Shown one piece after another: positions 21,129-33,524 of a stretch of 64,000 nt of DNA (position 1 is the stretch's first letter; the number at the start of each line of letters is the position of its first letter). The notes beneath the pieces are model-generated. The model was given only the letters and a program-made list of their open reading frames with translations. It searched no databases and was not told the origin of the DNA. The position numbers and the translations under genes were made by a program. The stretch spans positions 124,001 to 188,000 of the forward strand of contig JANUWF010002065.1 of assembly GCA_026120185.1 (NCBI GenBank), in the 5' to 3' direction. This DNA is from Voacanga thouarsii (lineage: Eukaryota; Streptophyta; Magnoliopsida; Gentianales; Apocynaceae).

Positions 21129-22600
21129 GCCTCCAAAACGTAAATGTCCATCCTCATGTATCTGAAAATTTGTTTGTTCCCTCTAAGAGCCACTGCCTTC
21201 AGCTTCTTCAAACCAGTATCCAACATATGAGCCTCTTTTATCTTTCCCGCAAGTATTAATTGTGTAGACAATGTAGTCATATATCCCGTATCTAGTTGAG
21301 CCACCTCCAATTTTAGTCTCTTAAACTTCTTGATCAACTGGTCCTAATTCGTGAGCATGGCTGCCAAAGGTCTTGACTTCTTCCTACTCAAAACATTAGC
21401 CACTTGTTGGTATTTCCTAGGTGGTAGTGAGTCCTTAGATCGTAATCCTTGAGTAACTCCAAACATAATCATTACTACATATTAAGCTCCTTCTGAGTAA
21501 ACAGATATTTCAAAATTTGATGGTCAATGAAGACCTCATATGTCTTCCCATACAAATAATGCCTCTAAATCTTCAAAGAAAAAACTACTGTCACCGGCTC
21601 TAAATCATATATTAGTTAATTTTGTTTATATGGCTTCAATTAACGAGAAGCATAAGCTATCACCCTGCCATTATGTATGAACACGTAACCTAATGTATTC
21701 TTCAAGACATCACTGTAATTTGTGAACTCTCCTGACTCAGTTGGTAATGCCAAAACTAGTGTAAAAGTAAATAGCTCCTTCAACTTTTGGAAACTTTTCT
21801 TGCAAGCTTTATTTCACTTAAATTGAAATCTATTCTATGTTATTTGGGTCAATGGAGTAATAATCTTAGAAAAATCTTCTACAAACTTCTGGCAATAGCC
21901 AGCCAATCCCAAGAAGCTTCTAACTTATGAAGCAATAGTCGGTCTAGGCTAATCAACGATTACCTCAACCTTTTTAGGATCTATAGAAACACCTTTCTCT
22001 GAGATTATATGACCCAGAAAAGTGACACTCCTCAACTAAAACTTGTACTTACTAAACTTAGTATACAACCTCTACTCACAGAGTCTTTGCAAAACCACCC
22101 TGAAATATTCCCGATGAGCTTCTTTTGATGATGAATACACTAATATGTCATCTACAAATACTACCACAAATTTATCTAACTCATCCTTAAAAGTCCTATT
22201 CATTAGCTCTATGAAAGCCGTTGGTGCATTGGTTAAGCTGAAAGGCATTACCAAAAACTCATAGTACCCATAACGAGTCCTAAATACAATCTTCAATATA
22301 TCCTCCTGTTTAATTCACAATTAGTGATATCCTAAACACAAATCTACTTTGGAGAAAACTCTAGTGTCTCTCAACTGATCAAAGAAATCATCAATTCTTG
22401 GCTAATAGATACTTATTATTCACGGTAATTTTATTCAAATCTTAGTAATCAATGCACATTCTCATGCTTTTGTCCTTCTTCTTCACAAACAAAATAGGCG
22501 TGTCCTAAAGTGATACATTAGGTCGAATAAATTTCTTATCAAATAACTCTTGTAGCTAAGTCTTTAACTCTCTCAGTTCCACTGGAGCCATTTGATATGG
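21129..22600 (-). pseudogene. Reverse transcriptase and RNase H of family B chromovirus
   Basis: Best piece is 22072-22296: [23 protein letters not shown] and then [15 protein letters not shown] with the catalytic YVDD-type motif intact. Further up, LNKITVNNKY and DQLRDTRVFSKVDLC are readable around 22330-22440 despite stops. RNase H and the tether (about 21140-21840) are heavily decayed. Confidence 0.82.
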
Positions 22601-24121
22601 GGCCTTAAATATTGATTCTGCTCCTGGTATAAGGTTGATCTCAAAATTAACTTTTCTTTTTAGTGGCACACCCAGCAAATCCTCTGGGAACACCTCCAAA
22701 AACTCCTTCACTACAGGTATATTTTCCATTCGTTACTTTTTTAACCACCACGTAGCCAAAAATGCTTCACACCCATTCTGCCAATTCTTGCAAGCCCTGA
22801 CTACAGAAATCACTGGAACTGACTTCTTACCCTACTCTCTACCCTTGCTTTGAAAATGAAAAATTGCTCTACCTGCAATAATAAACTACACCCTCTTCTC
22901 CCAACAATCTACCAATTCATTGTTTCTGGCTAACCAATCTATACTAAAAATAATATCAAAATCCATCATGTTAATTTGGATTAGATTAGCCTCTAACTCC
23001 TCCTCACGAATATTTACCCGATAATCTTTATGAACAAAATTAGATACTAACCCATTCACATTGGGAACAAACTTCTTATAGGAATCGGCTAAATATGTAG
23101 GGGATGTATTTAGAGCCTAGAAAATCTACATTATATGAATGAATACGATACACTACAATCAAACAACACAACAGCAAACACTAAATTAATTAAAATAGTA
23201 CCTATCACCACATTATCAACTACATCAGCCTCTTCACGAGTAAGGGCAAAAACTCGTGCATTGGATTTCTACCTCTAGTATTCTACTTTGGGTAGCCGTG
23301 AACTAGGAGCTACCTGACTTGGTCCTTCGGCTAACTTCGGACATTGCCTAATCTTGTGGCCTTACTTCCCACATTTGAAACAACTTCTTGTAGCCCATGT
23401 ACATTCTCTCGAATGCTTCCTACAATATGTAGTACAATCTTTCCATATTGTATTCGTATTTGATGCTATAGATCTCATGGTACTGTTTACACAGGGTCTT
23501 AAAATAACTGGCCTTGGGATACTAGTTATAACTCTTCTCTTTGCATCATTTAGACCTAATGAGGTTACCTTATATCCTAGCCCCATATGGAACCCTGACC
23601 TAAAAATCTAACAAAAATTATGCATTAGTCTTGGACTCTGACTGTGACTAACCACTGATCTGGCACATTGCCCTTGGTTAAGCTGTGATCGGGGTCTTTT
23701 CCTGTTCCTTTTGGAATCCATTCATCTGAACTCTGTCTTAATATCCAGACTCCTCTAATAGGCCTCCTTATAGTTGTTTAGCTTAATTGCTAACAACGTT
23801 CCCCTGATCTTTGCCTGCAACCCTTAAACAAACCTGTTCATCCTTGAGATAGGGTCCTGTGTGATTGCCGGAGCGTATTTTCTCAACACATTGAACCTAA
23901 GTGCATAGTATGTCATACTTATCTACTTAGTCTGCACCAGATTGAAGAATTAATTCTCTTTTTCCATCTTAAATATGTTTGGAAAGTATTATTCCAAAAA
24001 GATCTCTCTAAACTTCTCTTAGGTGAACAGCTCCTCTTTTTGGCAATAAATACACTTCACTCCCTTCTACTATCTGAGTGTTTCTCCTACCAAAAATGGC
24101 ACAGCCACCTTTAGTTTAACC
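22601..24121 (-). pseudogene. Protease and C-terminal gag of family B chromovirus
   Basis: Protease region: MDFDIIFSIDWLARNNELVD near 22900-22960. Gag zinc knuckle near 23360-23400: CFKCGK, a stop, then GHKIRQC, a CCHC box broken by TAA. Gag core near 24060-24118: KLKVAVPFLVGE. The gag frame continues on the far side of the solo LTR at 26632. Confidence 0.78.
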
Positions 24122-26631
24122 TGTGAAACTCCACCTAAAGCCAACCCTAGAGTAAGGGGGTCGGGATGCATATCATATTATTTTGCATGAATATATATAT
24201 TTTTGAATGATTTTATGTGTTTTAAAGTTATGATTTATAGGTTAAAAGGCTTAGTTATGCTTATTGAGTATGAATGGTAAAATGGTAATTTTACTTGAGG
24301 TCAAAATAGGAAGATAGCTTGAGGATTAAATAAGAAGAATATTTGTGTGAGAAAATAAGAATAAGAGTTGTTGTGGTTAAGTGGTTAGAGTTTTGGAATT
24401 AATCTCTAAGGTCATGAGTTCAAATCCCATCATTTAAGTTTTTATCATGATTATCTTAATTAAGTTTAAATTTTTATTTTCTTGCATTCCATAAAAATAA
24501 GAATATTGTCCTATGAGAGACATGAAGAGAATGTCATAATCCTATCATTATGTCCTAAAAAGAATTCTAGAGGAATTTTTATCCTTTTATTACCTCTAAC
24601 TTGTCATAACCTCTTCACCAATTAAATTTGTTCAAAATTTATCCAAATTCATATTTTGAATTCTAGAAAATTCAGTAAGGATTCTTGGTCTTTGAATTTT
24701 GAAAATAAATCTTGGAGGTTGGAGATTTGACTAAAAATATGAGAGGAGTTAGGGAAAGTTCCCAAGAGAAATTAATCTCCATGGTTGAGCCTTCAAACTC
24801 CACTCCATAGTGTTCATATTCTCGATGAAAGAAATCTGAAAATTTTTCAGATTCTTGAGCAGCCTAACCTTTGAAAATCTCAGCCATCTTTCTTACTCAA
24901 TTGCTGCTAGAAAAATGGCCAATTTATTCAGTTTGAAGACTGAAATTCCTGTGCAAAAATCGGACTGCACAAACCAGAAAAAAAATCTGGCCAGTTTTCG
25001 CTGCATAGTAGCCTGAAATCGAAGTTGTTTCTTCTGCCTTCAAGCCAGTCGGCTCCATTACAGCTCCAAGAAACCTCCATCAATCAAACACCAATAACAT
25101 ATCTTCTACCTCAAAACACTCCTCAAATTTCTTTATTTGAATTTCAAACAACTAGATTTTCTCTTCCTCTCTAAACTGAAAACCGAAATCCCTGAACTCC
25201 CTCAATCATTTGGCTAGCACTCTCCAGAAACTCGTCCAGCATTTTTCCTCAAACTCTCTCCATTTTCACCAAGAACACACACTACATTTCTTCAAGCCAA
25301 AGACCAATCTAAACACCTCCAATCCCTCTCAAAAACTCCAGATACTCCTACATACTCCCTAAAGTTCATTTCTGAAATTTATAACATCAAATCTCGAAAA
25401 CAAAAATTAGCATTCGGATAAAAATCAGTTTTTCCCCTTGAAGTCTCAAGAACATCATCAAGACTCTCAAGTGCGTGAACCTTCTTAAATCTTCATCGAA
25501 GTAATCATCAACCAAACGAGGTTAGGTCAGCCTTGGAAGATTTTTGAAATTGAGTAAGCAAAGGTTCAGGTAAGCTCCTACATAGAATTTTGTGAAGTCC
25601 AAAATTATTGTGGCAAGCCACATGCGATGTGTATGGACATTCATTTTGTAAAGGCAATTAAAGACCGTTTTCCTTTTTATTTCGGTCAAGCAAATTATTT
25701 GAAAATTTAGACAAGCAGTTTTGCACAAATACTAAACTCTTCCTAAAATCCAATTTTGACAAGAATTTTAAAAACCCTTAATTGCTATTTCCAAGTAAAT
25801 CAATACTTTATCAGTTTTCTCTCAAGTGGGACAATCAACGTTGAGTACTCAATAAGGGTAGACTACTAGGACTAGTCTTTAAATGGTTAGGCTAAGTCTC
25901 TCAATAGGTGGCCACTTCTGAGGGGTGAGTCATTCCTGGATAGGATGCCAATCCAGTAAGTCATGCCGATCCGAGCTAGCAAGTTTCAGTCATGTGGACT
26001 GTGTGTTTTCAAAGTGGACAACCAGTAAGTTTAGGTGGAGAGAATGAGAAGTATCTCACTCGATAGGCCGTACACCTACCTTTTGTCAATCTGCACAAAG
26101 TGTGACATTCTGAACGTTATATGGTCATAGGGCCCAACATGTGGTAACCTATGACTACCCATTTGAGTGGTTGTATTTATTGTGCACATGTATGATTTGA
26201 AAAGTAAAACACCACTCTTTATTTTCAACATTTATTTAATACTTGCCAGCACTTTCTCTTATGAATTTTTTACAACTTGCATACATGAACTATTTTGCCC
26301 GAAACACTCAAAGCACACACACGGTCTTACTGAGATTCTTATCTCATCACCTTTTATACCATGTTTTCAGGTCGATCTTGCTGTGGAGATGAATAGCTAG
26401 ATTTGTTGCCTATGCTTTGAAGACTTTATATTATTTTTCTTATGTGTTGTTTTAAGAGATAGTAGTAATCAATTTATTTTGGATTTGTTCATGTATTTTT
26501 GGGTTGTAATAAGTTCAATTTTAAATTATTTTTTTTATTTTCTTTTGTGTGACCTAGTTATAAAGACCCTCTCGTCCTATGGACGGGGCGACATCCCTGG
26601 CCGTGTTGGGCCTAAGTAGTGGGGTGTTACA
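24122..26631 (+). mobile_element. Solo LTR of the Tekay-like family, in gag of family B
   Basis: 2510 bp, from TGTGAAACTCC to GGGTGTTACA, homologous to the LTR at 9696-14039 in opposite orientation. It is flanked by TAACC on both sides (24117-24121 and 26632-26636). No interior remains, so it is a solo LTR, normally formed by recombination between an element's own two LTRs. It interrupts gag between KLKVAVPF and EELEHHFKIIKIPDEV. Confidence 0.93.
24367..24430 (+). other. tRNA-like segment in the solo LTR
   Basis: Counterpart of 13731-13796. Reads GTGGTTAAGTGGTTAGAG and, at tRNA-like spacing, GAGTTCAAATCC, resembling tRNA A and B boxes. It is conserved between the two LTR copies while neighbouring sequence has drifted. 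Confidence 0.5.
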
Positions 26632-27330
26632 TAACCTCATCTGGAATCTTTATAATTTTAAAGTGGTGCTCCAGCTCCTCTATCCAGTCTTCAATTCTCT
26701 TTAGCCTCTATCCAGTCTTCAACTCTCTTTGGACCCTCTACATCATTAAAAGTTGGAAGTCCCATCTTCTTCATTCTTTCATACAGTGCCTGCGCCCCAG
26801 AGTCATTCCTTTAAAATTGTGCTCCTGATCACATTATGGCCGTTGTTATTCAGCCTGAAACCTGAGTTGTTTCTGCTGAACTCGCTTATATTCTTACTGT
26901 AACAACTGCTAGCTTTGTATTATGTGAGCCACCATAGCTAACGCAACAGGCATGTCCAGGGGTGTACTAATTCCCGGTATAGCTGAAGGAACAAATGTGG
27001 GTATCCCAATTAGTGGATTCATTAAAGCTGGGGATAGCCCTGCAGTGATTGGTGGCAGTACAAAAGATGGAGGTAGAGGTAAACTAACTTTCACAAGTGG
27101 TACCTCTGACCCTGTGTGGTGCAGATACCGTAACATATGATCTCAGATCTTAGGCTATCCGACTAGTCTGACCTTGAGCTCTCTTGACTGCCCTATCTCT
27201 GTCACTATTTCCAGTACACTCTTGCACAGGATCTCTTGACTGCCCTATCTCTGTCACTATTTCCAGTACACTCTTGCACCGTTCTCCTGTCTCCTCATGC
27301 CAGTAATGGATCCTCAAGACCTGCGTGCTA
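26632..27330 (-). pseudogene. N-terminal gag of family B chromovirus
   Basis: Minus-strand reading gives KRIEDWIEELEHHFKIIKIPDEV next to the solo LTR, a typical gypsy gag helix. Above it is a proline-rich stretch at 26909-27136 (PSFVLPPITAGLSPALMN). Stops and frameshifts are present. A tandem repeat disrupts the N-terminal end at 27181-27280. Confidence 0.7.
27181..27280 (+). repeat. Tandem duplication, 52-bp unit
   Basis: Two near-identical copies starting at 27181 and 27233, each opening CTCTTGACTGCCCTATCTCT and sharing TTCCAGTACACTCTTGCAC. Confidence 0.92.
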
Positions 27331-27507
27331 GCATAATAAAAGAAAAGAACGTAAGAAAAGAATCAATGTGACAACATATAGTTAAAAATTATAAATAAAA
27401 AAAAAACATTCATACTTCTATCTATCTCAAAATTCAAACTTAAGAAGTAATTCTTAATTTCTAACTTATTTCACTTAGAATATAAGCTTAAGGAATCATA
27501 GCTTATA

Positions 27508-27519
27508 TCTCTGATACCA
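27508..27519 (-). other. Primer binding site, tRNA-iMet type
   Basis: The minus strand reads TGGTATCAGAGA, matching the 3' end complement of initiator tRNA-Met, one base from the 5' LTR. Its place on the right confirms the element runs on the minus strand. Confidence 0.85.
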
Positions 27520-27520
27520 C

Positions 27521-28257
27521 TAAATTTCATCCCCTGAAACTAGAAATGACATGGCAGCATCCTAAAATAGAATGTTGAACCCAAAACCAACAAAAGTCTT
27601 AAAGCCTTTTAACTTAGAATGACAATAATTGATCATTGATTACACAAACTCTAAAGTATAACTAGAAATAAAACCACAGGTTTCCTCAACAAAAACGAAC
27701 ATAATCTAACAAAACATTCTAATCATCTGAGGAAAGAAACATAATCCAGAATTTAGAAATAACAACTAGCTATCACTCTAAATTTTCCTCAAACCACTTG
27801 TCTAGCTCCTCTTCTTCTAATTGTGTTTCTGCAAAATGGTAATAAAAGGGTGAGCTCACTAATTCAGTAAGAAAATAAGCCTTTCTGGGATTAAGTATGT
27901 TATTTATTAACTATCTTTTCAAAATGTTTAAAACAGAATCACAGCTTATAGAAAATATTTTTTTTATAGTGGGCTGGTCGCAATCCCAAAGACAAAGGCT
28001 GGACATCAAAACATCACAGGGAAGGCTAACATGAAGAAATCGGAACTCTCCATAATTTTCAACCCATTAGCAATGGTTCCAAGAGAATCTGACGCCACTT
28101 ACAATAAGAAGTTCAGCTTCATTTAACAATAACAATAGGGTATAGCTGGCACTAGTATAAATGACTGAACGGCGTCGGCTCAACACTGAACAATGAATTG
28201 GCAACTAACAAAGAGTAGCTGGCGCTACTTCAAATGGGTGAGATAGTGCCGGCTTTA
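27521..28257 (-). repeat. 5' LTR of family B chromovirus, first part
   Basis: Homologous to the first 600 bp of the 3' LTR (shared GAATGACAATAATTGATCATTGATTACAC-like block, quoted only in part). The terminal TG has decayed to TA. GGCGCC-type motifs lie at about 28090-28250. Family C interrupts it after 28257. Confidence 0.85.
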
Positions 28258-30179
28258 TAATGTGTAAATTTTGGGTATATAAAATCATCCATTTTAAATC
28301 TATCCCTTAATCAAGTTTTAATTAAAACATTAATCTCAAAATACACATATGAGCAAGTATACTCATCGTAAGCATAGTATAAGGGAATTAACGAGTATCG
28401 ATTCTCAAAAGCACAAGTACACACTAATCACTTTTCATTTATTGTTTAAACCGACTCAAATAAAATGAGAAAAGAAAAAAAAAGCAATATATACAATTCA
28501 ATGATGTAAGAATATGCAAATTAAACAATTATCCTAGACAAATGACAATGACCTACTTAACAACTCTCTCAATTCATCATCATCTTGACATCATGGAGGA
28601 ATATAAAGTAAAGTTCAATCATTTCCCAAGTCATGAATTCATTTATATAGATTTCACTTCTTTCCCAATCTATAGAATCACTACCCTTTGATTAAATTAG
28701 CAGATTTCCCAATCAAACCAACTTAACCAAAAGATACATTAAACATAATTCCTTATAGACATAAAATTAGCCAACAACCCTATACTTTAGGTGAAATTAA
28801 CTAACCTTTGATTACCTAAATTCTTTGATCTTAACTTCGTTTCCTAAGTCTATTAAAAATTAACAAATATATAGAATTGATTAAATTAAACTAAATCTAA
28901 CTTTAGTTCCCAAGTCCATTAGATATAAATTTAATTCCATCAACCTATCAAATAAAATCAAGTAATCAAACACCAAGGAAATAATTAATTAACTAAAGAA
29001 CTAAATTAACTCAAAATCATAAATCCAAGAATAATATCTAAATACAATTAAAGAATTAAAATTATCATTGTTCAAAAAAAAGAAAACAAAGGAAAGAGAT
29101 AAATACTCATAGACAAGCCTTTCAATTTCCAATGAAAATCCTTCCAAGAATCAATGCTCCTTGAGTAATTTCTCTAGATAAAATATTAGTGATGCACTCT
29201 ACAAAATATGTCTAAGTCTCTACATTGTGCACATACCTTTTTCTAAGGTAATTGGCCTTTATTTATAGGCTTACAAAGTTTTTAAAAGAATCCTAAGTAA
29301 AGAAGAAGTAATTGTCTAAAAATTCAAAATAAAAAAGGAATAGTAATTGTCCAAATAATATGAAAACAAAAGTCCACCGCTTTAAAATTGGAAAACAATT
29401 CGGGAACTTGATTTTGAATTAAGCTTTGGAAATCTTCTTTGTCATTTTGTACTGAGGACCAATTCTTGTTGAATTGAAATTGCAGAATTTGGCTTCCAAT
29501 TGAGCCAACGAAATTGCTGATTTCTCTTTTAATTGAGCTGAGCTAATGAATTCTGTTTTTGGTCTTGCATCAGCTCATCTGAGCTGCAAATCAAGTCTCA
29601 AGCTGTTTTCCTTCAATTGAGCCGTAGAAGCCACCGAATCCAATTTCTTTCTTGTTGCAAGCGGCTCGCTGAGCCGTGTTTATCTTCCTTGCTTGCTAAC
29701 CGAAAGTTGTTTCTTTTCTTCTCTTTTTGCTTTTGTCCTTTCTTGCCTTGGCCCACCAAATTTTTGCTGCCTTTTGTTATTGTTCCTTTTGTTCATTGGC
29801 CCACCTATGGCATTTCTTTTTCTTTTTTGTTGACTTTTGTTCTTTGGTGAAGCCGACCAAGCTGATTGCCATTTGCTTCCTTTTCCTTTCCAATTTCCAA
29901 TTTCAATTGCTTTGTTCCTTTTTATTCTTTTTCCTCTACAATCCTCTGTTCTCCTAGTATAAGACCGGCGCCAGGTCCATCTTCCTGGCCTGGTGCTAGG
30001 TTCGTACTGGAAAAATAAACAATTAGCTCCAAAATTCACCTATTTTATATAAAATTATAAAAAAATATTTTTCTACGTGAAATATCAAATGGGAAGAAAT
30101 ATAACTAATTATTGTATTAAAAATATTTCAAATTAGTCTCAAATAACTAAAAAAAAACAATGATTTTTGCCCCCTATCA
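28258..30179 (-). repeat. 3' LTR of family C Athila-like element
   Basis: About 1.9 kb. The start aligns with family D (GTAAATTTTGGGTATATAAA) and the end (CCCCTATCA) with family A. The R-U5 part carries repeated TTTCCCAAGTC-type words, and U3 carries the paired CCGGCGCC motif at 29967-30002. A minus-strand TATA box lies at about 29268-29279. Confidence 0.87.
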
Positions 30180-31521
30180 CATACTCTCATACTTGAATCT
30201 TTACTTGTCGCTAAGTAAATACTTAAACAAAGCACTCAAAACAATGTATTTCTTTTCATATTCATCCATAACAAAGCCATAATTTTTTTCAACCTTAGAT
30301 AAAAAATTGTCATTCATTCATCCTTTAAAAACCTTTGTAAACTCATTCATTAAATCAAATAATCTCGAGACTCTCAAAGTTAAGTTAAACAAACTTATAT
30401 CTAGTACAAGAAAATTATTCCACTCCTCAAGTAAAAACATAGATAACATAAATCATACAAATCAAATCATTTAACCAATTCAAGCATTATAAGCTCAAAT
30501 TTACAAAACTTGAGTTAGTGAAACAAGGAAAATATTCCACTCTCTTTTTTTTCTATGACTTTGAGAATTGATAGCTTGAAGTGTATGGATTTCTCTTCAC
30601 ACACCATATTGGCCCCCTTATAGTCATCATCAATTTTTCAACATATTTTTTCTTTACTTTTTATTGCCTTTTTGTCTTCGGGATAGCCTTAAGAGAGTGT
30701 ACCAAATACACTTGCTACTTCACCCCATATTAGTTCCCATTTTCAGCAAAAGGTCTTCAAAGATTAAAAATAGGAGTATTTTTTTTTTTCAACTCAATTC
30801 TTTTCATCTCACATTTTTTTTCTTTTCACTCAAAAAAATGTTTTTTTCTCACATTCCTTATTCACAATTTAAAGTTAAGCAAATTTTAAATCCATAATAT
30901 AAGAATTAATCAACAACTCTTCCCATACTCATCATATAATCCATATTCAATCTCAAAGAATAAAATAATCCTTAAATACCAAATATAAATAAGGTTAACT
31001 TAAATTCTTAAAACTTGGCAAAATCTAACTTAATACACAAGTCTACATTTTTGAAATAAAATCAATCCTAACAAATGACAAAATTATATCCAAAGTCAAA
31101 AAGAAAATCATATCTTCATTATAAACAAGTAAACTCAATTTAGCTCCAAAATTTTTAAACTTTCAAATTTCAAAATTTTCAAAGAAAATTTTCAAAGATT
31201 TTTGTTTCCAAGATGGCAACAGGGTTGTCCAAATTTCAAAATTTTTCCAAAGTAACTCAACAACAAGAAAACATCAAGATAATTGATAAAAAACTTGGAC
31301 CAAGAATATCACCAAATCACTTTCCCATACTTAAATTGGACAATGTCCTCATTGGCCAAAAATAAACACAAGAAAGCATTTTGCCAGCGACATACCTACA
31401 AAAAGAAAAATGAACACACAAGTAAAAGCCAAAAGAGTAATTGAAAGAAAAATAAAAATCAAGGGAAAAGAAAAATAGAAAGTCAAAGCATTTAAGTCCT
31501 TTCAAAATAGAGCCTTCAAAC
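30180..31521. other. Non-coding 3' region of family C
   Basis: Begins with a decayed polypurine tract and the hairpin at 30200-30219, then AT-rich non-coding sequence similar to the equivalent region of family D. No ORF worth naming. The last eight bases, CTTCAAAC, are the hAT target duplication. Confidence 0.7.
30200..30219 (-). other. Hairpin beside the polypurine tract, family C
   Basis: TTTACTT and AAGTAAA pair perfectly over seven bases around a six-base loop. Family A has TTTGC/GCAAA at the corresponding place, so the G-C pair has become A-T by change on both sides. Confidence 0.6.
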
Positions 31522-32717
31522 TAGGGGTGGCAATATTGAACACGACACGCCAACACGACACGAACACGACACAGTTATAGCGGGTTAGAGTTGGGGTTTC
31601 GCGGGTTCGGGTCGAAACAGGTCGACCCGTTTAACTTTAAACGTGTACAGGTCATAAATGGGTTCAACCTGTTTTAACCCGTTTCAATCCGCAAACCCGT
31701 TTAAAATTTTTTAATATTTATATTTAATACTTTTTGTAATACCCTACAAATTTTACTATAAAAAATTAGATAATTTAATTTTTTACATGAATTAATTGAA
31801 TTAATTTTTATTATATGAATTAATTAATTTGTTTGTGTGTCTATTTTGTTTAATTATATGAGACATCTTAAAGAAAATAAATGATATTAATGTGGTTATT
31901 TGCTTGATATATAGTAAATGAATCATTCTTAATTAATTATTATTTAGTGTCTATAATAATAATATTAGTACGAGTTGGTAAGCAACGACCTTACGCGAGT
32001 CTAAAGGGGAAGGTTAGACCTTTAGGAAATAACGTATGTAATATGCCTACAGGCCGAATCGAATATAGAATGAAAAGAAGCTCGTGTGGTGCATTTACCA
32101 GAGGGTAAGGTTCACTCAGCATCGATTGACCAGTTCGTATACTATGCTATTTCTGACATTGGGATAAAGACAATTTGAATTACACCCTACAAGGACAAGC
32201 CTTCCTTTCATGCTCGTTTTTTGCTCTCCATTTGCTCTTTAAAATTCCTGGCATGCTACGACAAAATTGTTGTTCTAAATATTTAGAGAAAATAATTTCT
32301 TGAATAATCCAATTTTATTGCAAAATTATATTTGTTTAGATTTTTAATATTAAATCTTATGAATTTATTAAGATCTCTAAATATTTAGCGGGATGGTTTG
32401 TTATTTTATTGGTTATTTATGACTTTACGGACTATTTTATTAGTTTTTTAATTTTATATAATTTGATTTGATTTTTTCAAATTTTTTGTGTAATGGTGCA
32501 CAGATTGGCGGGTTTAGTGGGTATTCGCGTTGACGAATTTAGTAATTATCTATTTAATTTTTGTGTCTAATTGTGTCATGTCGTGTCAAGCCGTTTTATA
32601 ACACGAACACGACACGACACGTTTATTAATCGGGTCGTGTTCGGGTTGGCCTGTCAAGTGTAATTATTTCAAGTTGACACGACTCGCCAACCCGAACAGA
32701 CACGATTGCCACCCCTA
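31522..32717. mobile_element. Non-autonomous hAT-like DNA transposon
   Basis: 1196 bp with terminal inverted repeats TAGGGGTGGCAAT and ATTGCCACCCCTA. Perfect 8-bp target duplications CTTCAAAC lie at 31514-31521 and 32718-32725. Subterminal regions are dense in ACACGAC-type repeats on both sides, as in hAT elements whose ends bind transposase. No transposase ORF is present, so movement would need an enzyme supplied elsewhere. The centre (about 31975-32260) differs in composition from the rest. Confidence 0.92.
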
Positions 32718-33524
32718 CTTCAAACAGGCCTCCAAATTTTCCAGAAGAACTACCAAATAGACCACTACGACTTTCAAATAGATCACGAGGTCCTTCTTGA
32801 CTCACACTTTGCAAATGATTCTTGTTTCAGTGAAGAACGTTTCCAAACTTTTGATGCTCAAGAAAAACAAGAAGAATATCCAATGTAGATAACACAATGT
32901 CAACCAACTTTAATCAACACAACAAAATATCACAAAGAGGCGCAATTGTCTAAGATTTCCATATTTGCAAAAATTGCAAAAAAAATACGTAGCTTAACTT
33001 TTAGAATCAATCACAAGACTCACAATCCATTCTATGCATTTTTCTACCACTAAATAAACTCAACAAAGATATGTCCATATCTAGTAAACTTTTCCTCAAA
33101 AAAACATATACAAAATGCCAAGAAATTCAAGAGGATAAAATCTACCTTAACCTGAAAAGAGTTTTTCCACTAATGTATTTTCCAATGTATGAGTTTTAAA
33201 ATTTTTAATTCTTGAGGGATAATTCATAGAAGAAGAAGATCAATGTGAAGAAGAAGAAGGGGAAGACAAAGATGAAGGGAAGGAGTGAAAAACAGAGAAA
33301 CAAAAGTATCATTCTAGGGGAATAGGAAAAAAAATCAAAGAAGAAAGAAAAATAGAAGAACAAGACAAACAAGAAAAGTAAAAAAAAGGAAAAAGGAAAA
33401 AATGAAGAAAAGACAAAATAGGAAGAATTTGGGAAGAAGAGAAAAAGATTAAGGAAACAAACGAAAAAGGAAAAAGAATTATTATTTTTTTTTAGGATGC
33501 GGTTACTATTGGGCAGAACTGGTC
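32718..33524. other. Residual interior of family C
   Basis: Purine-rich on the plus strand from about 33230 to 33480 (GAAGAAGAAGAAGGGG and similar). Reading frames here are products of low complexity. No recognisable gene. Confidence 0.6.

Noticed and set aside
26632..26660. Primer binding site expected after the LTR at 24122-26631
   Set aside because: No tRNA match follows. The bases TAACC are the target duplication, so this is a solo LTR.
27181..27280. Possible CRISPR-like or minisatellite array
   Set aside because: Only two adjacent copies of a 52-bp unit without spacers; a simple tandem duplication.
29617..30039. Overlapping ORFs on both strands in family C LTR
   Set aside because: Low-complexity LTR sequence; the matching region at 35530-35860 does not keep the frames.
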